DNA of 12,096 nt, from contig CAZEKX010000061.1 in the NCBI GenBank assembly GCA_964512955.1, positions 1-12,096 of the forward strand, in the 5' to 3' direction. A model generated the notes under the pieces. The model saw nothing but the letters and a program-made list of their open reading frames with translations. It ran no database searches and had not been told where the DNA came from. The DNA comes from HGM04593 sp964512955 (GTDB lineage: Bacteria; Bacteroidota; Bacteroidia; Bacteroidales; Bacteroidaceae). Each line of letters starts with the position of its first letter. Position 1 is the first letter of the stretch. This document shows positions 6,035 through 12,096 of the stretch, piece by piece. Both the position numbers and the translations under genes were made by a program.

Positions 6035-6700
6035 TTATTTGAATTCAACCTTACCTATGTTTTTCATAAATTTGAGAATCGTCTTCTCTCTGTTTTTGAT
6101 ATATTTAGATGGTTTTGCCGAATTGAATTTGCGGGGGTTGGGTAGGGTGGCGGCAATGAGCGCACACTCGGCACGTGTCAGTTTGTCGGGAGTCTTTTTA
6201 AAATGGTGTTTGGCGACAGCCTTTGCTCCGTATATCCCGTTCCCCATCTCAATACAGTTAAGATATACTTCCATTATACGTTCCTTACCCCAGAATACTT
6301 CTATCAGTGCAGTGAAGTATACTTCCAACCCTTTCCTAAACCATGAACGACCGTTCCACAGAAATACATTTTTTGCTGTTTGTTGGCTTATGGTACTTGC
6401 CCCACGTAAACGTTTACCTTTTTTTGCCTCTTCGTGAGCCAACTTAATAGCTTCGAAATCGAATCCGTTGTGTTTCGTGAACAGGTTATCCTCCGATGCT
6501 ACAACAGCAAGTGTCAATTCGGGGTTTATTGTTTCTAGTGATGTCCAATCATAGTGTATCGGTGCATCGTCCTGTATATGGCGTATAATCATAAGAGGTG
6601 TTACCGGTATGGGTATGAACTTATAAGCGATAACTGTTAATATGCTTATAAGAAATACTCCAAACAGGGTTTTATATGCGAGACGTATAATTCGTTTCAT
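6035..6700 (-). CDS. mtgA: Monofunctional peptidoglycan glycosyltransferase MtgA
   Basis: This 221-aa membrane-anchored glycosyltransferase of family GT51 polymerises lipid II into glycan strands on the outer face of the inner membrane. There is one N-terminal membrane segment (about 9-28, LAYKTLFGVFLISILTVIAY). The five GT51 motifs are present: VVASEDNLFTKHNGFD (66-81, catalytic Glu70), RGASTISQQTAKN (99-111), a WFRKGLE stretch (120-126), and KERIMEVYLNCIEMGNGIYGA (139-159), which includes the second conserved glutamate region. The C-terminus (RAECALIAATLPNPRKFN) is the usual end of the catalytic domain. There is no transpeptidase domain, hence the monofunctional form. The start sits just 9 nt after a strong hairpin that follows the DUF4919 gene, so expression may depend on read-through or on the structured leader. 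Confidence 0.95.
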   Translation of the reverse strand: MKRIIRLAYKTLFGVFLISILTVIAYKFIPIPVTPLMIIRHIQDDAPIHYDWTSLETINPELTLAVVASEDNLFTKHNGFDFEAIKLAHEEAKKGKRLRGASTISQQTAKNVFLWNGRSWFRKGLEVYFTALIEVFWGKERIMEVYLNCIEMGNGIYGAKAVAKHHFKKTPDKLTRAECALIAATLPNPRKFNSAKPSKYIKNREKTILKFMKNIGKVEFK

Positions 6701-6708
6701 AAATACAG

Positions 6709-6750
6709 ATACAAAGACTGCACAAGGATTTTCCTGTGCAGTCTTTGTAT
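6709..6750 (-). terminator. Strong hairpin between the DUF4919 gene and mtgA
   Basis: The arms are 16 bp and perfect (ATACAAAGACTGCACA at 6709-6724, complement at 6735-6750), extended inward by GGA/TCC with one bulged A. On the minus strand it begins 4 bp after the DUF4919 stop and ends 8 bp before the mtgA start. It can act as an intrinsic terminator or attenuator for the fabD operon. A T-rich tail is better developed on the plus strand (6751-6762), although no plus-strand gene ends here. Confidence 0.6.
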
Positions 6751-6754
6751 ATTC

Positions 6755-7411
6755 TTATTTTTCAACATGTGACAGTGGCAGGCTTACATCTATGTACATT
6801 GTACGCGATTGAAATTTCTGACTAGGTTCTATACGTATTATATTACATAGTGTTTGAGTATCCAAGTCGCGCGATTTGACCTCTTCAATATCCAGTATGC
6901 CGTACAATATGTGGTCTTGATCGTCGGGGCTAATAACCTTGAATGCGGTATTACTGCTTTTTCCATCGTTTGTGGTTGTAATCATTTCGAGTATGGCAAG
7001 GTACTTCTTGACATACGATGTCGCTTCGGCATCGGGTAACCCAAGAGCCTCTGCCGAACGCCATGCATAGAACAGTGCATTCAAACTTACCGGATTGTAT
7101 TCCAATATTTTTTTTGCAGTGGAATATACCTTTCTTTGGTTACTTTCGCTCACGTATGCTTTTAATATCTCCTCATTGGCATCGTTACCTCCTTTGTATG
7201 TGGGTAGATATGCCTGCCCATAATATACAAGTGCTATATCGTCTTTACGAATATATGGATCATCGGTTAAGTATACATTCAATATGTCGTTGTAGTACTC
7301 CTTTTCATTTTGAACAGTCTCCTTTATAATATTAAGGTCAACACCGTTCTGTGCCTGAAGCGACAACGCAGCAATGAAAATCATCACAAATGTAGAAGCG
7401 ATTTTTCTCAT
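6755..7411 (-). CDS. DUF4919 family exported protein
   Basis: This 218-aa protein begins with a clear signal peptide: basic MRK, hydrophobic core STFVMIFIAALSLQA to about 20, and probable cleavage near LQAQ-N. There is no lipobox cysteine, so I expect a periplasmic soluble protein. The mature part resembles the DUF4919 family of Bacteroidales: a helical EYYNDILNVYLTDDPYIRKDDIALVYYGQAYLPTY stretch (about 38-72), then KAKKILEYNPVSLN-like TPR-type helices, and a C-terminal GILDIEEVKSRDLDTQTLC strand region. The molecular function of the family is unknown. The gene begins 2 bp after the amylase stop and so belongs to the fabD-amylase operon. It ends at a hairpin that separates it from mtgA. Confidence 0.8.
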   Translation of the reverse strand: MRKIASTFVMIFIAALSLQAQNGVDLNIIKETVQNEKEYYNDILNVYLTDDPYIRKDDIALVYYGQAYLPTYKGGNDANEEILKAYVSESNQRKVYSTAKKILEYNPVSLNALFYAWRSAEALGLPDAEATSYVKKYLAILEMITTTNDGKSSNTAFKVISPDDQDHILYGILDIEEVKSRDLDTQTLCNIIRIEPSQKFQSRTMYIDVSLPLSHVEK

Positions 7412-7413
7412 AA

Positions 7414-9102
7414 TTATTTAATTTTAAATTTAAGTATTACGCCATCGTTAGCCGGTACCTCCAAGTGAAGTGGTACATTTGGCGATAGTTTTATGCTTAA
7501 TTCTTTTTGAGTCAGTAATTCGGTTGCTTTTACCTCTTCTTCGTCTGTGTATGTCGAGAAGTAGGCAAATGCCTCCTCGGGTATAACAACATTACACTCT
7601 TGTGTTATGTTTCCGAAATTGGTTACAATCAGCAAAAGTTCTTTATCTGTTCCACGCAGGAAACTGTATATACGGTTGCTATCGTACTTCTCACTATGTG
7701 GGTTGGCATATTGCAGATCGTAGAAACGTCCCTCCCTCAATGCCTCTTCACTGTTGCAAAGGTTAAGCAGACGTGTGTGGTATGCAAGCAATTCCTTCTC
7801 TTCATCGGTAAGCAACTCGTTGTTATATGTTCCACCGTTTCTGCTTCGGCGAAGAGTATCCACACTCCAATAGTCGAAGATGGTAGTGCGTCCATCGACG
7901 CCGCTATATCCCTCCTTGTCCATTCCACGTTCACCCAACTCTTCACCTGCATATAACATAAACGGTTGAGAATCTATTGTTGTTGAAACAATTAATGCAG
8001 CGAAGGCTCTTTTGGCGTCAGTCGCAAAGAAATCAGATGCAATACGTTGCTCATCGTGATTCTCAAGGAAGGTAAGCATGTGTTGACGAATATCCGATGT
8101 GTGTTGCAATGTGTATGTGATGTCGTTTGCAGAACCTCTTCCACACATTACAGCACGCAATGTATCGTACAAACCTACTTTGTCATACAGATAGTCGAAA
8201 TGTCCATCGTATATAAATGTGCGATAAATGTGCGGTTGATATATCTCGCCAATAAATATAAGATGTGGATATTCCTCCTTAACTTTAGGCAATGCCCATG
8301 CCCAAAATTCTACAGGAGTCATCTCAACCATATCGCAACGGAAACCATCCACTCCTTGTGCCGCCCAATATTTAAGTATTTTAAGCATTTTCACCCATGT
8401 GTCGGGTACCGGACTGAATTGACGATTACCACTACGATAATCTATTCCATAGTTCAATTTCACAGTTTCGTACCAATCGTTACGCGAAGGAGTTCCGAAA
8501 CAGTCGTTACCGGTCGCTCTTAATGGGTTCTCATTGTAAGGTTCGTTGGCAACATCTTTGGCATCTATGTTGCATCCGTACGATTGCTCACCAAGATAGT
8601 AGAAGTTGTTGTGTCCTGCAAAGAAACAATTCTTGTCGTCGAATGTACCGAAGTCAAATGTTCCTTCGGGGCGATTATCACTCTTGTAGTGACGTGCAAC
8701 ATGGTTGGGAATAAAATCCATTATAACCTTGAGCCCCGCTTTATGTGTTCTCTCTACTAAAGATACAAACTCTTCTCGGCGTTTTTCTACATTTACAGCG
8801 AGGTCGGGGTCTACATCGTAGTAGTCCTTTATTGCATATGGCGAACCTGCTTCACCTTTTACTGTTGCAGGATGCGTACTCTCAATACCAAATTTCTCGT
8901 AGTTGGTACGTGTGGTATGTTCCAGAATACCTGTGTACCACACATGAGTTGCCCCCAAGCCACGAATGTATTTAAGGGCTTTAGTTGTGATATCATTAAA
9001 TTTTCCACAACCGTTCTGTTCCAATGTTCCGCCAACTGCACAATTGTTGTTCTCGTTACCGAACAAGCGAGGCAGTAATTGATATATTATAATACGAGCC
9101 AT
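7414..9102 (-). CDS. Cytoplasmic GH13 alpha-amylase family glycoside hydrolase
   Basis: This 562-aa alpha-glucan hydrolase has a complete GH13 catalytic domain. The conserved regions are region I DFIPNHVARHY (129-139), region II GVDGFRCDMVEM (250-261) with nucleophile Asp257, region III FIGEIY (283-288) with acid/base Glu286, and region IV FLENHDEQR (345-353) with His349-Asp350. A short beta-rich C-terminal domain follows (about 470 onward). There is no signal peptide, which points to a cytoplasmic enzyme working on imported maltodextrins or stored glycogen and not a surface SusG-type enzyme. The ATG at 9102 is chosen because MARIIIYQLLPRLFG is a typical GH13 opening strand; the frame extends upstream to 9165 but that part overlaps fabD. 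It starts 2 bp after the fabD stop and ends 2 bp before the DUF4919 start, a tight operon. Confidence 0.93.
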   Translation of the reverse strand: MARIIIYQLLPRLFGNENNNCAVGGTLEQNGCGKFNDITTKALKYIRGLGATHVWYTGILEHTTRTNYEKFGIESTHPATVKGEAGSPYAIKDYYDVDPDLAVNVEKRREEFVSLVERTHKAGLKVIMDFIPNHVARHYKSDNRPEGTFDFGTFDDKNCFFAGHNNFYYLGEQSYGCNIDAKDVANEPYNENPLRATGNDCFGTPSRNDWYETVKLNYGIDYRSGNRQFSPVPDTWVKMLKILKYWAAQGVDGFRCDMVEMTPVEFWAWALPKVKEEYPHLIFIGEIYQPHIYRTFIYDGHFDYLYDKVGLYDTLRAVMCGRGSANDITYTLQHTSDIRQHMLTFLENHDEQRIASDFFATDAKRAFAALIVSTTIDSQPFMLYAGEELGERGMDKEGYSGVDGRTTIFDYWSVDTLRRSRNGGTYNNELLTDEEKELLAYHTRLLNLCNSEEALREGRFYDLQYANPHSEKYDSNRIYSFLRGTDKELLLIVTNFGNITQECNVVIPEEAFAYFSTYTDEEEVKATELLTQKELSIKLSPNVPLHLEVPANDGVILKFKIK

Positions 9103-9104
9103 GC

Positions 9105-9977
9105 TTAATTTAATGTTGCTGAGATTTTTTTGATCATACCTTGCAGAACTGTTCCGGGGCCACACTCAGTAAACTCACTTGCACCATCGTTAATCATCTC
9201 TATCACACTTGCTGTCCAACGTACCGACGAAGTTAATTGTGCAATTAGATTTGTTTTAATCTCTTCGGGGTTTGTGTGTGGTTTTGCATCGACATTCTGA
9301 TATACCGGACAAGAAGGTGTGTTTATAGTTGTCGATTGTATTGCTGCTTCAAGTTCTTCCTTTGCCGGTTGCATGAGTGGTGAATGGAAAGCACCGCTTA
9401 CATTCAAAGGTAAAGCACGTTTTGCACCTGCTGCCTTCAACTCCTCACATGCTATATTTACACCATCTATTGTTCCCGATATAACAATCTGTCCGGGGCA
9501 ATTGTAGTTTGCAGCAACAACAAGGTTGCCTCTGTCGCTCACCTCTTTACATATACGTTCCACTGTTTCATCGGGTAGGGCAATTATTGCAGCCATTGTC
9601 GACTGTTGCATCTCACAAGCCTTTTGCATGGCAAGTGCTCGCTTATAGACCAATTTAAGTCCATCCTCAAACGATAGTGCTCCTGCAGCAGTCAGAGCCG
9701 AGAATTCTCCCAATGAGTGACCTGCTACCATATCGGGCTTAAACTCTTCTCCAAGAGCAAGAGCCGATACTACCGAATGAATGAAAACAGCAGGTTGTGT
9801 AACCTTTGTCTGTTTCAACTCCTCGTCGGTACCATTGAACATTATGTCGGTAATACGAAATCCTAAAATTTCGTTTGCTTTTTCAAAGTATTCTTTTGCC
9901 AACGGATTAGTATCGTAAAGATCTTTACCCATTCCTACAAATTGTGCACCCTGTCCGGGGAAAACAAATGCTTTCAT
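9105..9977 (-). CDS. fabD: Malonyl CoA-acyl carrier protein transacylase FabD
   Basis: This 290-aa cytoplasmic enzyme transfers malonyl from CoA to acyl carrier protein, the committed loading step of type II fatty acid synthesis. The motifs are in place: FVFPGQGAQFVGMG (4-17), oxyanion-hole Gln; VAGHSLGEFSAL (84-95), nucleophile Ser88; YKRALAMQ (111-118), Arg113 for the malonyl carboxylate; GAFHSPLM (195-202), catalytic His198; and the C-terminal FTECGPGTVLQGMI (269-282). The length is normal. The ATG at 9977 matches the family start; the frame stays open to 10079, but those extra residues are AT-rich leader and include the likely promoter. It is the first gene of an operon with the GH13 amylase and DUF4919. 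FabD is usually linked to other fab genes, so this partnership is unusual. Confidence 0.97.
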   Translation of the reverse strand: MKAFVFPGQGAQFVGMGKDLYDTNPLAKEYFEKANEILGFRITDIMFNGTDEELKQTKVTQPAVFIHSVVSALALGEEFKPDMVAGHSLGEFSALTAAGALSFEDGLKLVYKRALAMQKACEMQQSTMAAIIALPDETVERICKEVSDRGNLVVAANYNCPGQIVISGTIDGVNIACEELKAAGAKRALPLNVSGAFHSPLMQPAKEELEAAIQSTTINTPSCPVYQNVDAKPHTNPEEIKTNLIAQLTSSVRWTASVIEMINDGASEFTECGPGTVLQGMIKKISATLN

Positions 9978-10045
9978 ATTTATTATATTGTTATTTATTA
10001 TTAAATTATATGTTCTGCCAAAATAGTATGTCTGTTTTAGCGTTG

Positions 10046-10080
10046 CAAAGATAATTATTCTTTTGTTTACTTTAGGCAAA
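10046..10080 (-). promoter_or_regulatory. Promoter of the fabD-amylase-DUF4919 operon
   Basis: The minus strand reads TATCTTTG at 10053-10046, an exact TAnnTTTG -7 box, 69 bp upstream of the fabD ATG. A TTTG at 10080-10077 may serve as the -33 element, but the 23-nt spacer is longer than the usual 19-20. Transcription should start near 10040 and give a leader of about 60 nt. Confidence 0.5.
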
Positions 10081-10409
10081 TAAGCATCTTAAGTGTTAAG
10101 TTTTAAGAATTCTTACCACTTTTTTTGTGATTTAGTACTCTTTTAAACAATTATATTACTTATAAAGCGCATCTTTTTTATAGTTTTTGTTTACATTTAG
10201 AATAATCCATTAAATTATTCTACAAATAAATACTAAGTTTTCTCGGTTTTTTTTCGATAGATGGTATTTTGCCCTGTATCTGTTTTTGTGGTTCTTATAA
10301 CTGCTTTTGTGTGCAAATTATCTGTTTTTGCCGGCTGTCTATCGTTTTTATCAATAGATGCTATCGGTAAAATAAATAAATATAAATATTTTAAGATTTA
10401 TATAGATTG

Positions 10410-10417
10410 TATTTTTG
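10410..10417 (+). promoter_or_regulatory. Possible -7 box for the SLC13 transporter gene
   Basis: TATTTTTG is an exact TAnnTTTG match, 117 bp upstream of the ATG at 10535, with TTAAG-type AT-rich sequence and no clear TTTG at the -33 distance. If used, it leaves a leader of roughly 110 nt, long enough for post-transcriptional control, though I recognise no motif in it. Confidence 0.4.
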
Positions 10418-10534
10418 CGAAAACTTATGTAGATAAACCGGTATGTATTCGAATATTGTTGTTTTGGCTCATATCGGTGGTGTTACATGCAACGAATTTA
10501 GCGAAAATATTTTTAATTTATAATACGTAATAAT

Positions 10535-12019
10535 ATGTTTAAAAGTTTTCCCGGATTCAGTGTTCTGGAAAAAATCCAGAAAGAGAAGATCCACAAAAGA
10601 AAAAGAAACTTTTCATGGACAACCTTGAAACTTTTCTTTATCATTGCATTATCGTTAATTGTTGCATGTCTTCCTACCGACGCTTTCGGTATTCCTGGAA
10701 TGACAATAGCACAACAACGAGTTATCGCTCTGTTTGTTTTTGCCGCTCTCATGTGGCTTACCGAAGCATTACCTTCGTGGGTAACATCTATGATTGTTGT
10801 TGTTGTAATGCTCTTTACAGTATCTGACAGTGCGCTCAGTTTCTTACGCGAAGGCGATAATGTTGGTACATTAGTATCGTACAAAGACATTATGCATTGC
10901 TTTGCCGACCCGACAATCATGTTGTTTATAGGTGGTTTTGTGCTTGCAATTGGTATGACAAAAACAAAACTCGATGTTGCACTAGCGCGTGTTTTGTTAA
11001 AACCTTTTGGAACTCGCTCCGAAGTGGTATTATTGGGTTTCTTACTCGTAACCGCTCTTTTCTCGGCTTTTGTAAGCAATACTGCAACAGCAGCCATGAT
11101 GCTTGCATTCCTTGCTCCTGTGTTGCGTTCATTGCCTGCCGACGGTAAAGGTCGTATAGCACTTGCACTTGCAATTCCCGTAGGTGCCAACCTTGGTGGT
11201 ATGATGACACCTATTGGTACACCTCCAAACCTCATTGTATTGCAGTTTTTGGAGTCCATAAACGGAGTAGTTATAACATTCTCGGAGTGGATGCTCAGAA
11301 TGATTCCTTTTGTACTTGTTCTTTTATTCCTTGCTTGGGTATTACTTCGATATCTATTCCCATTCAAACAAAAGAATATCGAGATAAAGATTGAAGGTGA
11401 AATGAAGTGGGACCTCCATACAATTGTGGTTATTACAACATTCCTTGTTACCATATTCTTGTGGATGTTTGGAAAAGAACTTTGGGGTTTGAACACAAAT
11501 GTTGTGGCTATGTTACCCATTGCTGCATTCTGTGCAGTAGGTATTTTGCAGCGTCGCGACCTCGAAGAAATCAACTGGAGTGTTCTTTGGATGGTTGCCG
11601 GTGGTTTTTCACTTGGTGTTGCACTTAATAAAACCGGTTTGGGCGAATTGTTGGTACAGAATATACCCTTCGGAAGTTGGTCGCCACTGATTGTTATGAT
11701 AATCTCGGGACTTGTATGTTTCTTATTCTCGAACTTTATCTCACACTCTGCAGCAACATCTTTGCTCGCTCCCATTTTGGGATTGGTTGCAAGCGGATTG
11801 GGTGAGAGTCTCGCTCCCATGGGCGGTGCTTCAGCACTTATGGTAGGTGTGGCTATTGCTGCTTCTGTTTCAATGATATTGCCAATAAGCACACCTCCCA
11901 ATGCAATTGCACACTCTACCGGTTTCATTGAGCAGAAAGATATGATGAAGGTAGGAATTGTAATAGGTATCTTAGGATTGGTACTTGGATATGCAATGTT
12001 GATAGTATTTAAATTCTAA
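10535..12019 (+). CDS. SLC13/DASS-family sodium-coupled anion (dicarboxylate) transporter
   Basis: This 494-aa inner-membrane protein of the divalent anion:Na+ symporter family has a basic cytoplasmic N-terminus (1-30) followed by about eleven hydrophobic segments. Both family signatures of the inverted repeat are present. The first half has SNTATAAMM (181-189) with PIGTPPNLIV (226-235). The second half has SNFISHSAATSLLAP (399-413), in which the usual SNT reads SNF, with PISTPPNAIAHSTGF (450-464). In characterised members the SNT and TPPN-like loops bind Na+ and the substrate carboxylates, so uptake of C4-dicarboxylates or a related anion is likely; the exact substrate and the effect of SNF are unknown. 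The gene is monocistronic and divergent from fabD. The start is the only ATG consistent with the family N-terminus, preceded by an AT-rich leader. Confidence 0.92.
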   Translation: MFKSFPGFSVLEKIQKEKIHKRKRNFSWTTLKLFFIIALSLIVACLPTDAFGIPGMTIAQQRVIALFVFAALMWLTEALPSWVTSMIVVVVMLFTVSDSALSFLREGDNVGTLVSYKDIMHCFADPTIMLFIGGFVLAIGMTKTKLDVALARVLLKPFGTRSEVVLLGFLLVTALFSAFVSNTATAAMMLAFLAPVLRSLPADGKGRIALALAIPVGANLGGMMTPIGTPPNLIVLQFLESINGVVITFSEWMLRMIPFVLVLLFLAWVLLRYLFPFKQKNIEIKIEGEMKWDLHTIVVITTFLVTIFLWMFGKELWGLNTNVVAMLPIAAFCAVGILQRRDLEEINWSVLWMVAGGFSLGVALNKTGLGELLVQNIPFGSWSPLIVMIISGLVCFLFSNFISHSAATSLLAPILGLVASGLGESLAPMGGASALMVGVAIAASVSMILPISTPPNAIAHSTGFIEQKDMMKVGIVIGILGLVLGYAMLIVFKF

Positions 12020-12047
12020 TATTTAAATAAGGTATACAAGTATTGTC

Positions 12048-12094
12048 TAGTCCTGAAATAGGTTTACTCTAAGAGTAAATCAATTTTAGGACTA
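12048..12094. repeat. Long imperfect inverted repeat at the right edge (terminator or mobile-element end)
   Basis: Two 22-nt arms (12048-12069 and 12073-12094) flank a 3-nt TAA. Nineteen of 22 positions pair exactly, two more can form G-U pairs, and one A-A mismatch remains. It begins 28 bp after the transporter stop, so it may be that gene's terminator. However, it lacks a U-run, and an outer TAGTCCT/AGGACTA terminus is the type of end seen on insertion sequences and small palindromic repeats. The window stops 2 bp later, so this cannot be decided. Confidence 0.5.
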
Positions 12095-12096
12095 AG

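Larger units (their letters stand above)
9978..10534. other. AT-rich divergent intergenic region between fabD and the transporter
   Basis: This 557-bp gap has no gene I can support. It holds the fabD leader and promoter (near 10046-10080), a small inverted repeat AGAATAAT-N7-ATTATTCT at 10199-10221, and a -7 box for the transporter at 10410-10417. A plus-strand open frame at 10261-10530 could encode 89 hydrophobic residues. It ends 4 bp before the transporter but contains the transporter promoter box and looks like chance, so it is not called. No riboswitch or tRNA fold was recognised. Confidence 0.6.

Noticed and set aside
8047..8523. 158-aa plus-strand open frame opposite the amylase gene
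   Set aside because: It lies wholly antisense to the catalytic core of a clear GH13 gene and shows no coherent domain.
9103..9165. N-terminal extension of the GH13 enzyme overlapping fabD
   Set aside because: The extra 21 residues have no family similarity, and ATG 9102 gives the typical GH13 opening and a 2-bp operon junction.
9978..10079. N-terminal extension of FabD by 34 residues
   Set aside because: The family start MKAFVFPGQG lies at 9977, and the upstream frame covers the promoter -7 box TATCTTTG.
10261..10530. Plus-strand open frame for an 89-aa hydrophobic protein just before the transporter
   Set aside because: It is AT-rich, has no recognisable domain or start signal, and contains the likely -7 box of the transporter. 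It is better explained as leader sequence.
10513..11928. 471-aa minus-strand open frame opposite the transporter
   Set aside because: It is antisense to an intact SLC13 gene. Its Thr/Ala/Pro/Ser-rich composition is what the reverse strand of a membrane protein gene gives.

Overview
The window looks like chromosomal DNA from a member of the Bacteroidales (Bacteroidota). It is AT-rich. Several upstream regions carry the Bacteroidota-type -7 box (TAnnTTTG) instead of a sigma70-type -10. It encodes a DUF4919 protein, a PGN_0703-like nuclease and other families typical of gut Bacteroidales. I see no tRNA, rRNA, CRISPR array or complete mobile element.

Layout. (1) Positions 1-1422, minus strand: the first 40 codons of a zinc-dependent alcohol dehydrogenase, preceded by a small helical HEPN-like ORF that overlaps the 3' end of a PD-(D/E)XK nuclease-like gene. 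(2) Positions 1601-2850, plus strand: a two-gene redox operon, a RibD/DHFR-fold reductase followed by a flavin-reductase-family FMN protein. It ends in a perfect 19-bp dyad shared with the convergent gene. (3) Positions 2926-5356: an accessory-looking block. A minus-strand pair overlaps by 23 nt and consists of an unrecognised 156-aa protein and a 247-aa protein with a PD...ExK nuclease signature. Divergent from it is a 346-aa protein with a DHH-phosphoesterase-like N-terminus carrying DQH in place of DHH. (4) Position 5396 to about 9977, minus strand: a 5'(3')-deoxyribonucleotidase, then mtgA, a DUF4919 lipoprotein-like or secreted protein, a GH13 alpha-amylase and fabD. The last three are spaced by only 2 bp and should form one fabD-amylase-DUF4919 transcript. 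A strong hairpin lies between DUF4919 and mtgA. (5) Positions 9978-10534: an AT-rich divergent intergenic region. (6) Positions 10535-12019, plus strand: an SLC13/DASS-type sodium-coupled anion transporter, followed at the window edge by a long imperfect hairpin.

The housekeeping parts are fatty-acid initiation (fabD), cell-wall glycan polymerisation (mtgA), cytoplasmic alpha-glucan breakdown (GH13), nucleotide salvage or cleanup, and anion uptake. The best candidates for something undescribed are the two nuclease-containing cassettes: 159-1422 (PD-(D/E)XK plus HEPN-like) and 2926-4117 with its divergent DHH-like neighbour. Their roles are inferred from motifs and gene arrangement only.
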